Shown: piece after piece, positions 52,441 through 52,661 of the stretch
Position numbering within the stretch: the first letter of the stretch is position 1
Layout: each line of letters begins with the position of its first letter
Source: a virus
DNA: 52,661 nt
IMG/VR virus record: IMGVR_UViG_3300017605_000425
Coordinates: 1 to 52,661 of that record
Direction: 5' to 3' (one strand)
The notes under the pieces: model-generated
The model's input: only the letters and a program-made list of their open reading frames with translations
Told to the model about the DNA's origin: nothing
The model's database searches: none
Program-made: the position numbers and the translations under genes

Positions 52441-52661
52441 TTATTTTCTTCTATATTCTCGCCTAAAAGAATTAAAGCAAATTGACAAATTTGTAATTTA
52501 ATGTCAGCGTAAGCAACGTTAGCAGCGTCAGCAGTGTAAGCAGCAGCGTCAGCAGCGTAAGCAGCGTCAGCAGCGTAAGCAGCGTCAGCAGCGTAAGCAG
52601 CGTAAGCAGCAGCGTCAGCAGCGTAAGCAGCGTCAGCAGCGTAAGCAGCGTCAGCAGCGTA
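52437..52661 (-). CDS. Imm-5-like alanine-repeat protein, C-terminal part
   Basis: Continues the gene at 1-430. From 52661 leftward the frame is (Tyr/Asp-Ala-Ala)n, then a non-repetitive end (NVAYADIKLQICQFALILLG then ENIEENK) with stop at 52437. The stop overlaps the 3D-domain gene start (ATGA). The non-repeat C-terminus is helical and hydrophobic. Confidence 0.75.
   Translation of the reverse strand, partial: YAADAAYAADAAYAADAAAYAAYAADAAYAADAAYAADAAAYTADAANVAYADIKLQICQFALILLGENIEENK
52504..52661. repeat. 18-bp tandem repeat, right end of window
   Basis: Same 18-bp unit as at 1-117, more divergent toward 52504. Both tracts encode the same alanine repeat in the same orientation, which links the ends of the window. 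Confidence 0.9.

Noticed and set aside
1-52661. Temperate lifestyle (integrase, CI-like repressor, attachment site)
   Set aside because: No recombinase motifs, repressor-type HTH gene or att-like repeat seen; only the sigma-like HTH protein is present.

Overview
The window looks like the complete genome of a strictly lytic, short-tailed (podovirus-like) phage, 52.7 kb and moderately AT-rich. The assembly is opened inside a tandem repeat. The first 430 bases (minus strand) hold the N-terminal part of an alanine-rich repeat protein and the last 225 bases hold its C-terminal part, so the two ends belong together and the molecule is circular or circularly permuted. I see no integrase, CI-like repressor, tape measure or tail sheath. 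The host is not identifiable from the sequence. Exported proteins, an N-terminally anchored protein ending in Phe and a 3D-domain protein fit a Gram-negative host, but this is inference.

Layout. (1) From 6784 leftward to 1, continuing across the join to 52661 and down to 33473, everything is on the minus strand. This arm begins with a SprT-like metalloprotease and dozens of very small genes linked by ATGA, TAATG and GTGA overlaps. They include zinc-ribbon mini-proteins, single-pass membrane peptides and one exported collagen-like protein. Across the join come the repeat protein, a 3D-domain protein, a sigma-region-4-like HTH protein, a PD-(D/E)XK nuclease, a PrimPol-helicase fusion and a family A DNA polymerase. 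Next come a nucleoside deoxyribosyltransferase-like enzyme, a MazZ-like nucleotide hydrolase domain, polynucleotide kinase-phosphatase, RNA ligase, a metallophosphoesterase, a secreted trypsin-like protease, a zincin and an M15 endolysin. Three HNH endonucleases are interspersed. (2) 6785-7966 is a 1.2-kb gene-free region between the divergent arms, with promoters, palindromes, iteron-like repeats and strong hairpins; it is the likely control, origin or packaging region. (3) 7967-33305 is the plus-strand late arm: small and large terminase, portal, scaffold, tRNA-Met(CAT), major capsid protein, head-tail adaptor, nozzle-like protein, fibre and collar proteins, four large ejection-type proteins, then fibre-domain proteins and a holin-like peptide. 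A bidirectional terminator at 33351-33390 separates the converging arms.

How it works together. Three near-consensus sigma70 promoters at the head of the leftward arm place their predicted start point on the A of the start codon, so the first genes may be leaderless. The leftward arm would take over DNA metabolism and protect or repair RNA with the kinase-phosphatase plus ligase pair, then supply lysis and export proteins. The late arm builds capsids. The capsid gene sits between an embedded tRNA with alternative hairpins upstream and an intrinsic terminator downstream, which suggests its mRNA is processed separately. Many starts were re-chosen from Shine-Dalgarno sites and overlaps, and about 20 genes shorter than 60 codons were found by reading the sequence directly.
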